From assembly GCA_006352455.1 (NCBI GenBank), contig VANL01000118.1, positions 1-64,000 of the forward strand: a stretch of DNA of 64,000 bases. The letters are read 5' to 3'. How positions within the stretch are numbered: position 1 is the first letter of the stretch; every line of letters begins with the position of its first letter. The position numbers and the translations under genes were made by a program. The stretch is from Brachionus sp. 'Tiscar'. Lineage: Eukaryota > Rotifera > Eurotatoria > Ploima > Brachionidae. This document shows positions 33,734 to 44,818 of the stretch, piece by piece. The notes beneath the pieces are model-generated. The model was not told the origin of the DNA, ran no database searches, and saw only the letters and a list, made by a program, of their open reading frames with translations.

Positions 33734-35770
33734 TTAATTCGGAGGGTTGAATTCTTTTTGACCGTGTACCTGAGCCATATGCTCTCTATAAGAATGAGCA
33801 CATTCTGCTGAAAAATCTCTATGCGATGCGTCTTGATGTGCTATCGTGTACAGGCTCAAAAATATCAACAAGTGAATGAGAAAAAAATAGCCAAAAAATA
33901 TCAAGCGAGCTGTCTTGCTGGATACAATAAATCGGCTTATTATCAGAGTAAATTTATCATGAAGTTTTAGGTCACTATAGCGCTTCTGCTTCTCGCGGTA
34001 ATTAAACTTTGAAAATGGATCAAGCTTTTTCTCGTATTCGGTTGTGTACCGATTCAATACGGGTATGGAGTCATCATCATCACCCAATGAAATTGAAGTT
34101 GTTTTAGGCCCTTTGGAAAATGACTGCAAAAATTTTATCTTTTCATACAATTTAACATTATCCGATCTGAGGCGATCTATTTCATTAGTCAAAAACAAAA
34201 CCTGCTGTTTATTGCTAGTATTTTCACTCTCAAGCTCTTGTACTCGAGATCTAAATCTTTCTCGTTGACTTGACACAATATTAAACAAACTGCTATCTAT
34301 CTGGGTCTGTCTATTGGCGTTTTCACTTGTTTGCTCATCTATTCCAATTACTCTACCAATCGATTCATTTCTCAATTCATTTTCAAGCTCATTTTTATTT
34401 TCATTATTTTGTGCTAGTCTAAGCAAATCTTTTTCCAATTGAACAATTAAACTTTTTTGCTCCAAGTTAACATTTGTCAAATTTAAATTGTCTTGGGTCA
34501 ATTTTTCATTGTTTGTTTCCAAATTACCAAGTCGATTTTTAAACTGTGTATTTTCGTTTTGCAAGTGACGATTCTTTTCAAGCAATAAAACTTCTAATGA
34601 CTTTTGTGAATGCTGCTCGGACGGAGCTCCGAGAGCATTTTCTTGATAAATTTCCTCATTGAACTCGATTGATTTTAATATCATGAGCTCTTTTTTAATC
34701 TCGTCATAATCCTGCTTTTGTTTAAGCTCAAATTCCAACTGCTCCATTGTTCTTTCCAAATTGACCAATTTTTCTTCCAATTGACTCCTTTGATTTTCGT
34801 AGAATTCACGACTTTTGTTCGACTTTAGCTGAAGTTTTTGAACATCATCAACCAACTGAGATATTTCTTTTTCCTTAGCGGCCAATTCAACTTCCAAAGC
34901 CGATGTCTGAAAATTGCTAAAAGAAATTTGTTTTTCTTCGACTGAGCTATCGGGCTTTTCTTTAGATAACTCGGACGCATACTGTTCATTTAATCTTTCG
35001 GCATTGGCCACTCGATCGTTAAGTCTGTCTATGTCCTGATTCAGAATTTCGATCTCCAAAGACTTGGCGTTGAGCATTTCGTCCTGTTTTGATTTCAAAT
35101 CGTACAAGTCCGAGTTGGACTTGTCTAATTTGTTCTGAAGATTCAAGCAGCGCGCTTCAGTGTCGCCAAGCTTTTTGACCAAATCCAATTGAGATGCGTG
35201 CAAGTGTTCCTCTTTTTCAGAGTAAAATTTTTGCAGTTCTTTTTCTTTTTCGTTCAGCCTAGTCTGAACATGCTGCTCACTTTTTTCTTCAAGTTCTTTG
35301 ATTTTTTCTTTTAAGTTTTTTATAGTTACTTCCTGATTTTTTATCTCAGCAAACTCAGCATTGTACTCGTCTAGGGTTTCGCGCAGCTGTTTGTTCTCGA
35401 TCTCAAGATCTTGCGCCCGTTCGGCTTTCTTTTGAACTCGTTGCAAATTCTCCAAAGGTTGGACAGGGTCTGGCAAGTCAATTATTTGCTTGTACAGCTT
35501 TAACAGAACTTGTTCCATTAGTTTATTTCGTTTGGTGGCTGAGTCCACTTCGGTTTGGAATGATTTAAGCATGGGTCCGACAAGTTTGCGCTGTTCATCG
35601 TTGATGCTCTTGCGAAATTCTTTGGTCTGTTCGATTAGATGCTTTCTTGATGCGTCACCATCTTCCAGCGATTTAGCTATTTCGATCACTTTGTCATCCA
35701 AATCGCGTTTAACTCCTTCAATGTCAAACTTTTGCCATGTTTCTAGAACTACTGATACGTTTCGTGACAT
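33734..35770 (-). CDS. CASP: CASP-type golgin (CUX1-related Golgi coiled-coil protein)
   Basis: A single uninterrupted exon of 678 residues. CASP is a Golgi membrane coiled-coil protein (yeast COY1) that works in vesicle tethering and retrograde transport. Seen here: an N-terminal family block (VLETWQKFDIEG, LDDKVIEIAKSLED, RKSINDEQRKLVGPMLKSFQ), long heptad-rich coiled coil from about residue 100 to 560, then the CASP C-terminal region RYTTEYEKKLDPFSKF, followed by a membrane segment (about 623-645: FFGYFFLIHLLIFLSLYTIA) and a short lumenal tail (HRDFSAECAHSYREHM). In vertebrates CASP is a splice form of CUX1. Here the frame ends without cut repeats or a homeodomain, so it is a stand-alone CASP gene. 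It has no introns, in contrast to most neighbours. Confidence 0.93.
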   Translation of the reverse strand: MSRNVSVVLETWQKFDIEGVKRDLDDKVIEIAKSLEDGDASRKHLIEQTKEFRKSINDEQRKLVGPMLKSFQTEVDSATKRNKLMEQVLLKLYKQIIDLPDPVQPLENLQRVQKKAERAQDLEIENKQLRETLDEYNAEFAEIKNQEVTIKNLKEKIKELEEKSEQHVQTRLNEKEKELQKFYSEKEEHLHASQLDLVKKLGDTEARCLNLQNKLDKSNSDLYDLKSKQDEMLNAKSLEIEILNQDIDRLNDRVANAERLNEQYASELSKEKPDSSVEEKQISFSNFQTSALEVELAAKEKEISQLVDDVQKLQLKSNKSREFYENQRSQLEEKLVNLERTMEQLEFELKQKQDYDEIKKELMILKSIEFNEEIYQENALGAPSEQHSQKSLEVLLLEKNRHLQNENTQFKNRLGNLETNNEKLTQDNLNLTNVNLEQKSLIVQLEKDLLRLAQNNENKNELENELRNESIGRVIGIDEQTSENANRQTQIDSSLFNIVSSQRERFRSRVQELESENTSNKQQVLFLTNEIDRLRSDNVKLYEKIKFLQSFSKGPKTTSISLGDDDDSIPVLNRYTTEYEKKLDPFSKFNYREKQKRYSDLKLHDKFTLIISRFIVSSKTARLIFFGYFFLIHLLIFLSLYTIAHQDASHRDFSAECAHSYREHMAQVHGQKEFNPPN

Positions 35771-36304
35771 AATTGAATATTTTGTTTATTCATCAGAAAT
35801 TTTAATTTAAAATTTATTTTTAGATTTTTAAAAAAAAAAGGTATTTCATAAATTATTCAAGAATAAATTTATCCAAAAATAATTTAATTTTTAAATCTTT
35901 TTTTAACTACGAAAAAAGTTAAGTTAATTTCTCTTTTTTTGTTAAAAATAAAAACTGAAAATTTTATAATCACAAAAAAAAACAAAATTTTTACTTTTTT
36001 CAATTTTATGCTGGTCAATTTATATTTGTATATTGTTTGAAAAAAAAGTTCTAATTTTTTAGCATTAAAATTTGACTTTAATTCAAAAAAATTTGTTCTA
36101 TTGTTTTATTTTTTAACTAGAAATATAATTTTCACCTTTTATGCGAATTATTTCTTAACAATTCAATTTTATTTAAAAATTTTTAGCAATTTTGAAAAAA
36201 TTATATCTTGTTTATCGTCAAATAATTTCACAATATATATTAAAATAATTTTTTTGCAGTCAAATAAAAAAAAAGAAAAAAATTGATACAAATTTTTCAT
36301 TTGA
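35771..36304. other. 5' flank of CASP, no gene seen
   Basis: A/T-rich, with long T runs. It should contain the CASP promoter. No coding sequence is seen. Confidence 0.45.
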
Positions 36305-36945
36305 TAAAAAATTAACTTCCTGTTTGATTTCCATGTTGGTCGGAGTCTAGCAAAGGCACTCTTTGCTTTAGCAAGTCTGTTCTTAATGTCTCTGTGTGTT
36401 CCCAATGTTGTACTGATAGTGCTACCTAGGTATGTGAATTCATTTACACACTCGATTTTTGTACCATTGATGGTGATCGGGGTATCCAATTTGTTGTTTA
36501 TGCACATATCTTTCGTTTTGGCTCCATTAATTTCGCGTCCTGTTGGTTTAGCGTTGTTCGACAAGTCTTGCGTCTTCATATGCATATGTGCTTAGATATT
36601 AGCACCAGATCATCCGCCAAGTCTAAGTGTTCAAGTTTTGCAATTAATCCCCATTGAATACCTCTCGCATTAACAGTTGTTTTCTTCATGACATAGTCAA
36701 TCAGTATTAGGAATAGTGTCGGAGAGAGAACGCACCCTTGTCTGACTTCTGTACACACTTTGAAACTCTCAGATTTTCCTTTTTCCATAATCACGCTACA
36801 CTCGAAATTCTCGTAGAAGAGTTTTATCAAGTTAACTATCTTCTCTGGTAGGTCATAAGATCTTAATATAGCCCACAATGTTTGTCTGTGTATACTATCA
36901 AAGGCTTTCTTGAAGACAATGAAATTATTGATATATATGATAATA
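36305..36945 (-). mobile_element. non-LTR retrotransposon relic (reverse transcriptase)
   Basis: Two overlapping minus-strand frames give an ordered reverse transcriptase piece: FKKAFDSIHRQTLW, CSVIMEKGKSESFKV, VRQGCVLSPTLF, then LADDLVLIS (the F-A-D-D active site with F to L), then in the next frame NNAKPTGREINGAKTK, INGTKIECVNEFTYLGSTIS, KNRLAKAKSAFARL and TWKSN. Both ends are truncated and a frameshift sits near 36580. It is a better preserved relative of the copy at 16385-16822. Confidence 0.85.
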
Positions 36946-37161
36946 CTTAAAAAATCTTCATGAAAAATTTTCAAATATTTTTTTTAACTGGCAGATATTT
37001 TTTAGTTTAAAAGTTTATAAAAGTTCTTTTAGCATTCACAAAATAATATTAAAAATTAGAATTTTGTCTATGTAATAAATGTTTTATTTTAAATAAAAAA
37101 ATTATTAGAACTAATTTAAAAGTATTAAAGTTAAATTAATTTAATTAACTAAAATAAAATT

Positions 37162-39272
37162 TTAATAAAAGTATTTGGGTAACCTAGAAAAACTTAATTT
37201 TAAGACTGTCTTTATCGAAGTAGATAATGATGGAAATCTGCTAAGAACAAGTGCAACCATTCCTAAATAGATAACCATGCGCACAATATTTCTTATAAAT
37301 TTCAACCTTTAATAACATAATCAGTACTTAATTATTATGAGTATTTGTTCAAAAAAAGTACCTTAAATAATTTGCTCTATAATTATTAATTTTGGACATG
37401 TCTTCTTTTAAAAGAAATTTTTTTATGCCTAAAAAATAATTTTCAGTATATTTTTCCCATTCAAGACCTCTTGTGTCAAATTTGAAATTCTGCAAAAAAT
37501 TTAATTAATTTTCTAATTTAAATATATGAAGCATTACTTGGCTATCATCACTATTCATTTCATTTAGCAACATCAAATAATTATCAGTGCTGAATTCCAA
37601 GTGCATTCTGGTAAAAGTTTCCAAAACAGTTATGGCTTTTTGAAGTTTTTTCTGAATTTTTACAAATCTTAAACGAAAATTTTTTATAAATATGCTAAAA
37701 CAAAAACTAAGTACTGTACATTGGTCGTCTATTTAAAGCTTTGAGAATAAAATCAGCAAAATATGCTGGCACCAATTGCTCCAGAAAGCATACAATATTT
37801 CTTACCACTCTAAAAAAAAATTAATTTTTTTTACTAAATGTAGTCAAAATTACCGAGATGTGGTAAATCGAAAATATGGTAAATAGAATAAATTTTTAGA
37901 AGGATATTTGACTGAAATTTTATTACAATAGCTTTGAATCATATCCCAGGTTACGCGATTTGATCGGTCAGAGGTACAATTAAACACGTTTAATTTTTGA
38001 GTTTTGCCAGTGCCGCGAAACCAAGCCGAAGCAAGCATCATATTAATGACAACATCAACTGGGATAATGTCTGCAGCTGCCTCTTTATTTCCAACCATGC
38101 AATGAAGAACGCCCATATTGTGTGCCACATAAAGACCAGTTGGTCCATTGTAGTTGTCCAACCATCCAGGAAAAGGTTCAAGCCACGAAGCGCCAACAAT
38201 CGATGGACGAACTATAACACTTGGTATTCTAAACGACTCTTGGTATACCAAGTACTCGGCTATTGCCTTAGTATATGTGTATGTGTTAGGTTTAGGATGA
38301 ATTATTTTGTCATTTAACAAATCTATAAAGTCATCTTTGACCCAATCGCAAGCTTCGATTATTTTATCTGGCATCACAGGCGGCTTAAACACTTCTTCGG
38401 TCACATATTTCTTATCACAATTTGCATATGCTGTACTAACATGAACAAGTACTTCAAGGTTTTTGAGTGACTTACAAAGTTCCAGCACTTTTTTCGTCCC
38501 AATTACATTTATATTTACTGCAACTCTAAAAGATTTTTTAGCTTTAAATTCGAATTTATTTAAGATAAGACAAAGTTTTATCTTAAAAGTTTGTTTTGAT
38601 TACAAATTGAAATTTTAAGTCAAGCAATTTTCCTAGAAGAAGAAAAGGCCAAAAAAACTGACTATTTATTTTAAAGCAAAAAAAAAAAAGCTGGTCATCC
38701 AGTTAGGCAATCTAACTTTCTAATTTTAAAACCAAAAAACTATCTTTCATATTTAACTTTCCTTTTTATAAAATGAAAACTATTTGTTTTTCGTCCCAAT
38801 TTTTTAGCAACAAAAAAAATTATTTAAATTACTTTAATGGCTCATCAAATCTGACTGTAGCTGCCGAATGAAAAATTATGTTTACATCTTCTCTTAAAAT
38901 ATATCTATCCTTGTCAGATAAACCAAGATTATCGGCAGTTAGATCCCCTTCAACAGCAATAATTTTTTCCTTGTATTCCGGATGCAACTCACTAACTTTG
39001 TCAAAGAGCTAAAAAGATTTAAAATTTAATTTAATTTTTTTTTAATAATTTACAGATGGAGCATCAAATAATTCATGTAATCTTTCAATTGGTTTTTTGC
39101 CTTTTTTGGATCTCACAAGCACATATATACGCTTTAGTTGGTAACAAGATCTGAGTAACTTTTCAATAAGGATCTTTCCCAGGAAACCAGTGCCGCCAGT
39201 AATAAATATCGATTTGTTTGCAAAATATGCATGAATTTTGCTGTCTGAATCCGAATTCATTTTATTAAACAA
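37162..39272 (-). CDS. FAR: fatty acyl-CoA reductase
   Basis: Seven exons: 39272-39054, 39008-38833, 38525-37854, 37809-37720, 37694-37538, 37489-37362 and 37306-37162, giving 528 residues, the usual FAR length. The enzyme reduces fatty acyl-CoA to fatty alcohol with NADPH for ether lipids and waxes, on peroxisome or ER membranes. Seen here: the Rossmann motif IFITGGTGFLGK, IIFHSAATVRFDEPLK split by an intron, the catalytic YTYTKAIAEYL (Tyr and Lys of the extended SDR family), VRPSIVGASWLEPFPGWLDN, DIIPVDVVINMMLASAW, then the FAR_C part with LETFTRM, LEWEKYTENYFLGIKKFLL and a final hydrophobic helix (VRMVIYLGMVALVL). Met at 39260 is an alternative start. The gene looks intact. Which FAR subtype it is cannot be told from sequence alone. 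Confidence 0.94.
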
Positions 39273-41089
39273 CTCAGTTTATTAGTTTTGAAACAATCTT
39301 GAAACTATCTTCGATGCTTGAATAAATAAAATCTAAACATAATTTTAAAACTCTTTTTTTTTGAATTTGCTTGCAATAGACTAATTTTATGATATTTTAT
39401 TTAATTTAATAAATGAGAAAGAAAATATTCAAAAACGAAAAAAAAACAAGTCCTTTTAAATTTATTCTTTTCCTAGTTTCAATCTCAATTTTTACTTAAT
39501 TAGAGCAAAGAATAAAATTTTTAAAACTATTTGTTTTAATCTAATTTTGAAAATAATTTTTCCTAATAAATTAATTCTTATCAAACTAGTTTGATCATCA
39601 TCTATTTAGCATATAAATTTCAAATATAAAAAAAGTTTATTCTTCATCAGGGTATTAAAATAGATTTTTATTTTTCAACCATATTTTGCCAGAAAGCTTT
39701 CAGAATTTATTTAAAAGATTAGGAATCAAAAATCATAATCTTGTCAAACAAGATGTTTTTTTTATCAATTTTTTAATGCAAATTTGCAGGGGTTATATAA
39801 AATTTTAATAAAAAATTTTAAACATAAAATGAATCATCATATTTTTAGCAATAAGACGATTGTTTTAGTCAGATGAGTATATTGAAATATGATTTTCTTT
39901 AATTATTTCATCAAATTTTTTAATCTAAAAATATTGTCTAAAAATTATGTAAAAGAAGAGAGCACGCGAAAATAGCAATTTATGAAGGCCAATAAGTCAA
40001 AACTATTTGCAGAGAAAAAAGATTTTAAATCAATTAAAATTAAATTTAACAATTTATTCAAATTATTCTGTCTGCTGATATGATAGAATTAGATTTTATT
40101 TGATTTTTTTTTAATTTCAAAATCAAGAATCGTTATTGGAAAAAATTTCTTAGAAAATGGTTATTTCACTGCTAAAAATCTATTAAGCAATTAATTTTAA
40201 AATCAAATAATTAAATTTTCTAATAATTTTGAATTGTTAATAAATATTTTTTTATTCTTAATTTTGCACCATAATCATTTTGCGCTATTAGCTTAGTTTT
40301 TTGGCGCAAATTTAAGCTCAAAAAGGCTTGATTTAAAAATTTTTTTTTTTCATGGAGGATATAGTGCTTAATGCTAAAATATGACTTTAATAGAATATAT
40401 TTAAGATAAATATGATAATAAAACCATTGCGTCAACTTTTCTATACTATTTTCAAAAATAAAATGCACTTCATATTCACTTGTTTATAAGTTTAATTATT
40501 ATTTTCCTAACATGAGGGCTGAAAAGAGGGCTACGCCACTCGAAACCGCCCTGGAGTTAAACTCCAAATTATTTTTCAAATAAATAAATAAAATATAAAG
40601 CTATTCCCATCGTTTCCAATTTAGTTTTGATCAGACCAAAGTAATCTGTTATACTAATTGTGTTGGCTATGGCATGCGCACTAGCCTTATGATTAAACTT
40701 GAAATTTAAAAAAATATTCAAAACTCCGTTTTCAAGAATAAGATTAGATCTTTTACCTGAATTAAATTTGAAAAACTAAAATCTTTTGAGTTCAATACCA
40801 AAGATGAATAAATTTTTTGTTTTTTTGCTAAAATTTTTGGGAAAACAGTACCATTTACACACTCACTTGTTTCAAATTGTGATAAATTATCGATTTGTAA
40901 TTTATCAATTTTAATAAAAATGCTTTAAAAATTTCATCTATTATAAAGCAATTTCATGTTTATAAATATAAAAAATTTAATTTCTTGTATGCATTTTTCT
41001 AGAAAAAGAAATAGGGTCCGAATTTTAGTATTATTGAAAAAAATCGGAATACATATTTTTGACACTGTTTTTTTTTGGAGTTTGGGTCA

Positions 41090-41129
41090 ATCCTGGGATT
41101 GTCCTTGATATCAAGGACAATCCCAGGAT
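41090..41129. repeat. perfect 40-bp palindrome
   Basis: Two 20-bp arms with no spacer, centred on GATATC between 41109 and 41110. The left arm starts ATCCTGGGATTGTCC, and the right arm is its exact reverse complement. The base composition is far less A/T-biased than the surroundings. No mismatch is seen over all 20 pairs. Confidence 0.95.
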
Positions 41130-41318
41130 GGTAATAGTAAGAGCTTTAATATTTTATGATACTTTAGTAGAAATTGAAGAAATTAAAATTATCTAATTAC
41201 TAAAAAAAGTAAATCAAGAAAACAATTTATTAATTATTATTTGAAATATAACTTATTAAAGCGTAATTTTAATGCTTATATTTTGGCCTTTCATACTTTA
41301 AAAGTTTATACAACTTTA

Positions 41319-41351
41319 AATGTTGCAACATGCTGCATTTAAAGAACTAGT
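41319..41351 (+). repeat. copy of dispersed repeat also found at 51561-51593
   Basis: The 33 bases starting AATGTTGCAACATGCTGC match the reverse complement of 51561-51593 at 31 of 33 positions. Looser similarity continues for about 20 bp (TTTTAGAAAA). The second copy is inside an inverted-repeat element. Confidence 0.7.
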
Positions 41352-44300
41352 TTTTATCTTTTAGAAAATTTTTTAATCTGTTCAATTGTGAAAAATTTTA
41401 CTAAACCATTTTTAGTAGTCAATTTTTATATATTTATAAATTCATAAAGGGTTTTTTAAAAAAAATGTTCAAAAGTTTGACAAATTGAAAAATATGTTCA
41501 CATTTATTTTAACTTAATTTAAATAAACTCATATGTTCATATATTTAGTCAACTTTAATTTAAAAAAAAAAATAAATAAAAACTCATTTTTGCTAGAAAA
41601 GAATGACCAAGCTATAAATAAATGACACATAGTCTTGTTATTTTTTTTAGACAATACATTAATACTTTAATTTGAAGAGTAATAGGAACTGAATAAAATT
41701 AGCCTTCATTTGAACATTTTCTAGACTTTTAGATCAAAAGTTATTTTGAAAAAAAAAAACACAAGAATTATCTTGAAAAACTGATCTGAAATTTTAAACT
41801 TGAATTCATATTTATATGCTTTTTCTTAATTAATTGATCTAAGCTTTTTTTAAATAATTTAATAATGAAAAAAGCTGAAAATAATTTAATACAATCAAGC
41901 AAAATTGAGTTGCATCTGTCAAGTCAATACTATACAATTAGTTATTGATTTTTTCCTAAGGTAAAAGTTCATTTTAAATTGATATGCTCACATGTTTTGT
42001 TTAGATTAAGCAGATGTATAATTTTTCAATAATTATATTTGAGAAATGTCAAATCTGTAAAATTGTCTTTTGACCTTTTAGAGCCATTTTTAAAATTTTT
42101 TTTAATCAGGCAAACAAATATTAATTGCTAGTTGCAATTGTTTTTTTTTGACGACTTACTAAGTTAATTTGTGAGAGAATGAATTAAACAATTAAAAATT
42201 GAAAAAAATTAAATTTTGTAACTTCAAGTTAAATAAGTAAAATAATCCAAGTGAATAAAATTCTTTTAAAAGTTAAATTAAATTCATTTCAAACACCATG
42301 AATAACTTGAAAAATTGAATGTATAAAAACAAAGAAAAGAGAAAAGACTTTAATAATTGTTTTTTTTTCTAAATTGATTCAGCTAGTCCGAGATTGTTTC
42401 ATTCAAAACAAAACTATATATCAAGAAAAAAAATAATCTGTAATGTAAGGCAATAAAGTTATTTTTTGAAAAAAATTTTTCAACTTTTAAATTTAATTAA
42501 AGAAAATATAAGTATTTTTTTGATACAATAAAAAAGTATTTTTAAAATCTAAAATGAAAATCTAAGAATCCTAGAGCCACTTAGTTTTGAAATTGTCAAT
42601 TTTAATTTGATAGCAAGTCCAAAAAAATATTTTCTTTGAGGTACCAAGACCAAGTTCATGAGCTTTTAGTGCGGCGTTAAAAAGAAAATATTTAACAAGT
42701 CACGTTTAGCCAAAAGGCTATGGCAGTTCTCAACAATTATATTATTTTCTACCATAAACCACTTAACACTATCTATTCTTTTTGAAACAGTGTAGCGAAT
42801 TAGTATTAAAATTTTTTTTTTTGGTTTAAGACAAGTTGTTTACTTCCCAGCTTTAACTAAATTGAAATGTGATGAACCATTTTTAATAAGCTCAATTCTA
42901 AGCATCTTCGCTTGACCTCTTTGTATCTTTCTGATCCGCATAGAATTTTATCATTTTCTAGATAATAAAAAATTTGTATTAAAAAAACTATTCTTTTTTT
43001 CCTTTCAAAAAACTTTAGAAAATACACTTTGGCTTTTAGCTAGTAAAAGTTATTTATAGCTTTATTGGACTATTTTCAAGTAATTGATTCACTCAAGCTT
43101 TAAATCGAATGCATCCTAAATTTTATTAAAGTTTAAATTAAATAAATGGCAAATAAATGATCTGTTAAAATTTAATCGAAACTTTGATCTTATTAATTAA
43201 TAGTTATCTATAGGCAAAGCATTTGATTAATTTTTTAAGGATTTAGCAATATTTATTTCACAAAATACTTCAGAAAAAGCAATTTTTTATCTCTTAGTAA
43301 AATAGTTAGATGATTCAAATTTAGAATAATATTTTGACCATTTGACATAGATTAATTTGAACATGATTAATGAAATTTTTGTATGAGAACTCTCTGACGA
43401 CAAATAAATTCCTAAATCCAAAATAAACAGGAAAACAATTAACTCATCAGTATTTATTCAAGAAAAAAAAAAAGAAAAAGAATAAAAATATTTATTTTGT
43501 CAGGTATTTGTAATTTTCATCTCAATAGCACAGTTCTCAATTAACGGACAAATATTTTGAAAATCGATTTGCCCACTTTAAACATAAAATAGTTCTAGTA
43601 GAATGTGTCCACTTTTGCTTTAAACTTAATTGTTTCTAAACATATTAAAATGCTCTTTTTTCTTTTTCAAAAACTTGACTCAACTCGGTCATTTTAATTT
43701 TTTATTCGTGTTCAAATTTGACCTATTGAAATATTTTATTCATTGCATTTAAAAAATAAAAAAATAAAACAAAACAAAACTTAATACAACGATAGGCAAA
43801 TTTCAAAGCTTCGCTTTCAATCAACAACAATTTTTAAAGACCTATTTTTGTGCAAAACAAATGACCGAACACGGAAGTTTGTTTTAGAGAGAAGACGAGA
43901 AATAATCGATTTCCCATAATTGATTAGCTTATGCGTGTGACCTCAAGCGATTCAAGAGGAAACAAAATCCTTAGTAACATTCAAAACGAGGTCGAATAAA
44001 AAACAAAAACAAAGATTTTTCTAAATTTTAATTTAAACTTTGGCCTCATTAGACTTGATCCATCAGCAATAAGCTTTAAAAATCAGATTATTTTTTTAAT
44101 TAACTCAACCGAAAGCTTTTGGGCTTCGAATGGGTTTAATTATTCTCTTTTACAGACTCTTTTTAAAATTTTTCTTTTTTAAAACCAACAAAAATTTAAG
44201 CTAAAATTAGAAATTAAGTTTTTCTTAAATGTCCAGGTCGTGTGAAATTTTAAATTTTTAATAAAATTTAAGTGAATTTGAAAAAAAAAATCATTTTATT

Positions 44301-44818
44301 TTTTTTTTTAATTTTTTAATTTTGGACATTAATTAGCCAGTGGCCACCACTTACTATGATTCAAATAGTTCTATATAAAGTCTAAGCTAGATAGATTGAT
44401 TATTCATTTTGTGTGCATTGTCAAAGGCTTAGCTTATTTAACCTATATTTCAAATTAAGATTTATTCGCTAGGAAAAAAATATTTTTTAATAAAATTTTC
44501 CGATTTGTGTTGTGATTTGCCTAGCGAAAGGTTTTCAATAGACGTGTTAAAGTTTTTTGAACATGATTTGAGAATAAATTAGGTTAGATGACGAAAAGTA
44601 AGCTTCGTACATTTGTCCCTAACAAAATTATGATTTTTTATTAAAAATTATAAATTTCGCTAATTCTTATCTTATCAGGTAAATATTGAAAAATAAAATA
44701 AAATGAAAAAAAAATATTTCTTTTTAGATAAATTCACGGAGATGAATAAGTTCTTGTAATCGTATTATTCACGAGCAAGTAACCATTTTTAGGATCGCAT
44801 TTAAACTATGTATATAAA

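Larger units (their letters stand above)
39273..44818. other. 5.5-kb gene desert with repeat fragments
   Basis: No supported exon. It separates divergent FAR and bark genes and should contain both promoters. It includes a GC-richer block at 40510-40575 (AGAGGGCTACGCC, ACCGCCCTGGAGTT, then (AAAT)n), which looks like the 3' end of a retroposon. It also holds a perfect 40-bp palindrome at 41090-41129 and a 33-bp segment at 41319-41351 shared with an element in a bark intron. Confidence 0.55.

Noticed and set aside
40220..40468. 82-codon minus-strand open frame
   Set aside because: Low-complexity Lys/Ile/Tyr/Leu composition, no exon boundaries and no recognisable domain.
42640..42725. Minus-strand GCCTTTTGGCTAA followed by weak similarity to U2 snRNA
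   Set aside because: Only the 13-base hairpin-like core matches well; the branch-site recognition sequence and most of the body are absent, so chance or very old debris is more likely.
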